Part shown: positions 62,399 to 64,000 of the stretch, in pieces
How the letters are laid out: each line of letters opens with the position of its first letter
How positions within the stretch are numbered: position 1 is the first letter of the stretch
Source: Bacillota bacterium
GTDB taxonomy: Bacteria > Bacillota > Clostridia > Oscillospirales > Acutalibacteraceae
Assembly: GCA_023418995.1 (NCBI GenBank)
Contig: JAEZYP010000068.1
Span: forward strand, 1 to 64,000
Direction: 5' to 3'
DNA: 64,000 bases
Notes under the pieces: model-generated
Told to the model about the DNA's origin: nothing
The model's input: the letters and a program-made list of their open reading frames with translations, nothing else
Databases searched by the model: none
Program-made: the position numbers and the translations under genes

Positions 62399-62743
62399 AT
62401 GACAATTTCTTTGAACGGGTTCAATGAGCAGGTGGCAACCTTTGAAGCGGAATCCGGCGTTGTGGCGGGGATTCCCGTAAAGCTGACCGGGAACGGCGTC
62501 GTCGGAGTCTGCGCGGATAAGGATGCCTTCTGCGGCGTGACGCTCTCCGAGCGTGGCGGCTTCGCGGCGGTTCAGCTGAGCGGATATGTACAGCTTCCCT
62601 ATACCGGAACGGCTGCACCGGCAGTAGGCTACCAAACACTGAGCGCGGCGGCCGGAGGCAAAGTTCAGGCAGACCCAGCAGGCAGAAGCTTTCTGGTGAC
62701 TGATGTGGACACCGCCGCCAAGCTCTGCGGCATTATCCTCTAA
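62399..62743 (+). CDS. candidate capsid decoration protein
   Basis: This 114-aa beta-rich protein lies between the protease and major capsid genes, the usual place of head decoration or stabilisation proteins. It is rich in Gly, Ala and Val and has no charged helices. GGAGG precedes ATG at 62399. I do not recognise the family, so the role is inferred from position. Confidence 0.6.
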   Translation: MTISLNGFNEQVATFEAESGVVAGIPVKLTGNGVVGVCADKDAFCGVTLSERGGFAAVQLSGYVQLPYTGTAAPAVGYQTLSAAAGGKVQADPAGRSFLVTDVDTAAKLCGIIL

Positions 62744-62782
62744 TCCTAACGAACATTTATTCAATAACAGGAGGAAAAACAT

Positions 62783-63796
62783 ATGGCACTTTATGAAGCA
62801 ATCAGACTGGAAAAGGGAATGTACGGCACTCCGGGTAAAAGCTTTACAGAGGTACTTGAAGGGTTAGACCCTTCCGAGAATTATGCGGGCACCGCGCTCG
62901 AAGGGCTGGATGCCTACCAGAGACAGCTTAAACGTTTTGACATTAAGGTTGGCGGCGCGGATTCCAGCCGCATGGAAAAGTTCTTTCAAACCGCCGATTC
63001 CACCGCGCTGTTCCCGGAATATGTGACGCGCGCCGTTCGCCAGGGAATGGAGCAGGCAAACCTTCTGCCCAATCTGGTCGCGACTACGACCAACATCAAT
63101 TCCATGGACTATCGCACCATTACCTCTAATCCCGGCAAGGAGGAAAAGTCCCTGAAGCCGGTCGCCGAGGGAGCGGAAATCCCCCAGACCGTCGTAAAGA
63201 CACAGGATCATCTGGTGAAGCTCCGCAAGCGCGGAAGGATGCTGGTGGCAAGCTATGAGGCACTGCGCTTCCAGAAGCTTGACCTCTTCACGGTGACCCT
63301 GCGCCAGATTGGCGCCTATATCGCACGGGCGCAGCTGAACGACGCGGTGGAGGTCCTTTTGAACGGCGACGACGGGAAAGCTCCCGCCGGTTCCATTGTA
63401 ACCGCTGGAACAAAACCTGCCTACGAAGACATGGTTAACCTTTGGGGCACGTTTGCGCCGTATCAGCTGAACACGCTGCTTGCTTCCACCTCCACCATGA
63501 AGGACATTCTCGGAATCACCGAGTTTAAGGATGCGAACGCGGGACTGAACTTCCACGGCACGGGTAAGCTTGCAACCCCGCTCGGCGCGAACCTTCTTCA
63601 TGTACCGGAGCTGGCGGACCATAAAATCATCGGGATTGATAAAGCCTACGCGCTCGAGATGGTACAGGCGGGCGGTGTGCATACCGACTACGACAAGCTG
63701 ATCGACCGCCAGCTGGAGCGTGCGACAATCAGTACCATTGCGGGGTTTGCCAAAATTTTTGACGGCGCTGTAATGGTGCTCGATTACAAGGCGTAG
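62783..63796 (+). CDS. phage major capsid protein (HK97 fold)
   Basis: This 337-aa protein has an N-terminal delta-like region, a long strand region with KSLKPVAEGAEIPQT (E-loop/P-domain strand) and an LRKRGRMLVASYEAL segment (spine helix), as in HK97-type capsids of the XkdG group. AGGAGG precedes ATG. It is the highest-confidence structural gene of the module after terL. Confidence 0.87.
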   Translation: MALYEAIRLEKGMYGTPGKSFTEVLEGLDPSENYAGTALEGLDAYQRQLKRFDIKVGGADSSRMEKFFQTADSTALFPEYVTRAVRQGMEQANLLPNLVATTTNINSMDYRTITSNPGKEEKSLKPVAEGAEIPQTVVKTQDHLVKLRKRGRMLVASYEALRFQKLDLFTVTLRQIGAYIARAQLNDAVEVLLNGDDGKAPAGSIVTAGTKPAYEDMVNLWGTFAPYQLNTLLASTSTMKDILGITEFKDANAGLNFHGTGKLATPLGANLLHVPELADHKIIGIDKAYALEMVQAGGVHTDYDKLIDRQLERATISTIAGFAKIFDGAVMVLDYKA

Positions 63797-63804
63797 GTGA
63801 TTGC

Positions 63805-64000
63805 GTGAGGATTGAGGATGTATTGGAACGGTTTACCCTGATGGCGGATTTGAGCACTTCGGGAGCGGCAAAATATCGGCCGCTCTGCGCGGAGGCGATG
63901 AATCAGATTAGGCGCAGGGCAATCCGCGAGGATGAGGAGTCGCTGCCGTCACTCTGCGCTGCGGCGGCAGCCTTGGCACTCTACCGTTGGGCACTGAATT
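63805..64000 (+). CDS. connector-like phage protein, cut by window end
   Basis: A reading frame starts with GTG at 63805 behind AGGTGA and runs open to the window edge (65 codons visible). It begins MRIEDVLERFTLMADL, is helical and includes an Ala-rich stretch. Its place after the major capsid gene fits a head-tail connector or adaptor protein. It is incomplete here, so the name is provisional. Confidence 0.55.
   Translation, partial: MRIEDVLERFTLMADLSTSGAAKYRPLCAEAMNQIRRRAIREDEESLPSLCAAAAALALYRWALN

Larger units (their letters stand above)
58529..64000 (+). mobile_element. PBSX-like phage head-morphogenesis module (right end outside window)
   Basis: Seven consecutive plus-strand genes encode DNA-packaging and head proteins in the order known from PBSX (xtmA, xtmB, xkdE, xkdF, xkdG and following). 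Genes overlap or are spaced by 40-60 bases, with few TATA-rich gaps. The left boundary is set only by the start of this gene run. No integrase, repressor or lysis gene is seen on the left side. Confidence 0.75.

Overview
This window looks like chromosome of a spore-forming Firmicute of class Clostridia. The likely home is the Oscillospiraceae/Ruminococcaceae side (Clostridium leptum, Caproiciproducens or Ethanoligenens type); this placement is inferred from gene content and roughly balanced base composition, not from a search. The spoVAC-spoVAD pair, a GTP-type PEP carboxykinase, a UgtP-like glucosyltransferase, a class B sortase, a PBSX-like phage head module, frequent TTG/GTG starts and strong AGGAGG sites all fit. 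No rRNA, tRNA or CRISPR array was found.

Layout. 0.2-5.5 kb (minus): a hypothetical protein, sortase B, CinA, ThiI and a cysteine desulfurase; the last two form a tRNA s4U/sulfur-transfer pair. 5.7-12.4 kb: a divergent Fur/PerR-type repressor with a PerR-box-like site, a diacylglycerol glucosyltransferase, a VanW-family wall protein, a glycosyltransferase and glutamine-dependent NAD synthetase. 12.4-20.5 kb: a possible tiny transcription unit with a 24-codon ORF, a lytic transglycosylase, spoVAC-spoVAD, a phosphohexomutase, a lone ABC ATPase, a monocistronic 83-aa protein, a ComEC-like hydrolase and a Ser-rich membrane protein. 20.6-30.1 kb: an ABC-F ribosome-protection gene with a leader-peptide attenuator, DegV, a zinc-ribbon membrane protein, Dus, PolA, an RlmA-type rRNA methyltransferase, a GT-C membrane enzyme and RimI. 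30.2-39.8 kb: TsaD, PEP carboxykinase, a purine permease, RsmE, a DJ-1/PfpI protein, an SDR reductase and two lipoproteins. 39.9-50.2 kb: glycyl-tRNA synthetase, GtrA, a glycosyltransferase, GreA, LysS, a membrane protein, IlvD, a Crp/Fnr regulator and LeuC-LeuD. 50.2-58.3 kb: trans-aconitate methyltransferase, a response regulator/histidine kinase/HtrA set, a second DegV, and a GntR-ABC operon.

From 58.65 kb to the window end there is a phage head-morphogenesis module in PBSX order: small terminase candidate, large terminase, portal, protease, decoration candidate, major capsid and the start of a connector-like gene. No integrase or lysogeny genes lie on its left side, so it could be one flank of a prophage or a domesticated particle cluster.

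The most interesting regulatory and repeat signals are the leader peptide plus competing hairpins ahead of the ABC-F gene, a two-copy dispersed inverted-repeat element sitting beside stop-codon palindromes, the small transcription unit after nadE, and a 35-bp palindrome between the GntR operon and the phage module. Coordinates of starts were adjusted to the best ribosome-binding site where this was clear. All family names come from motif recognition by eye.
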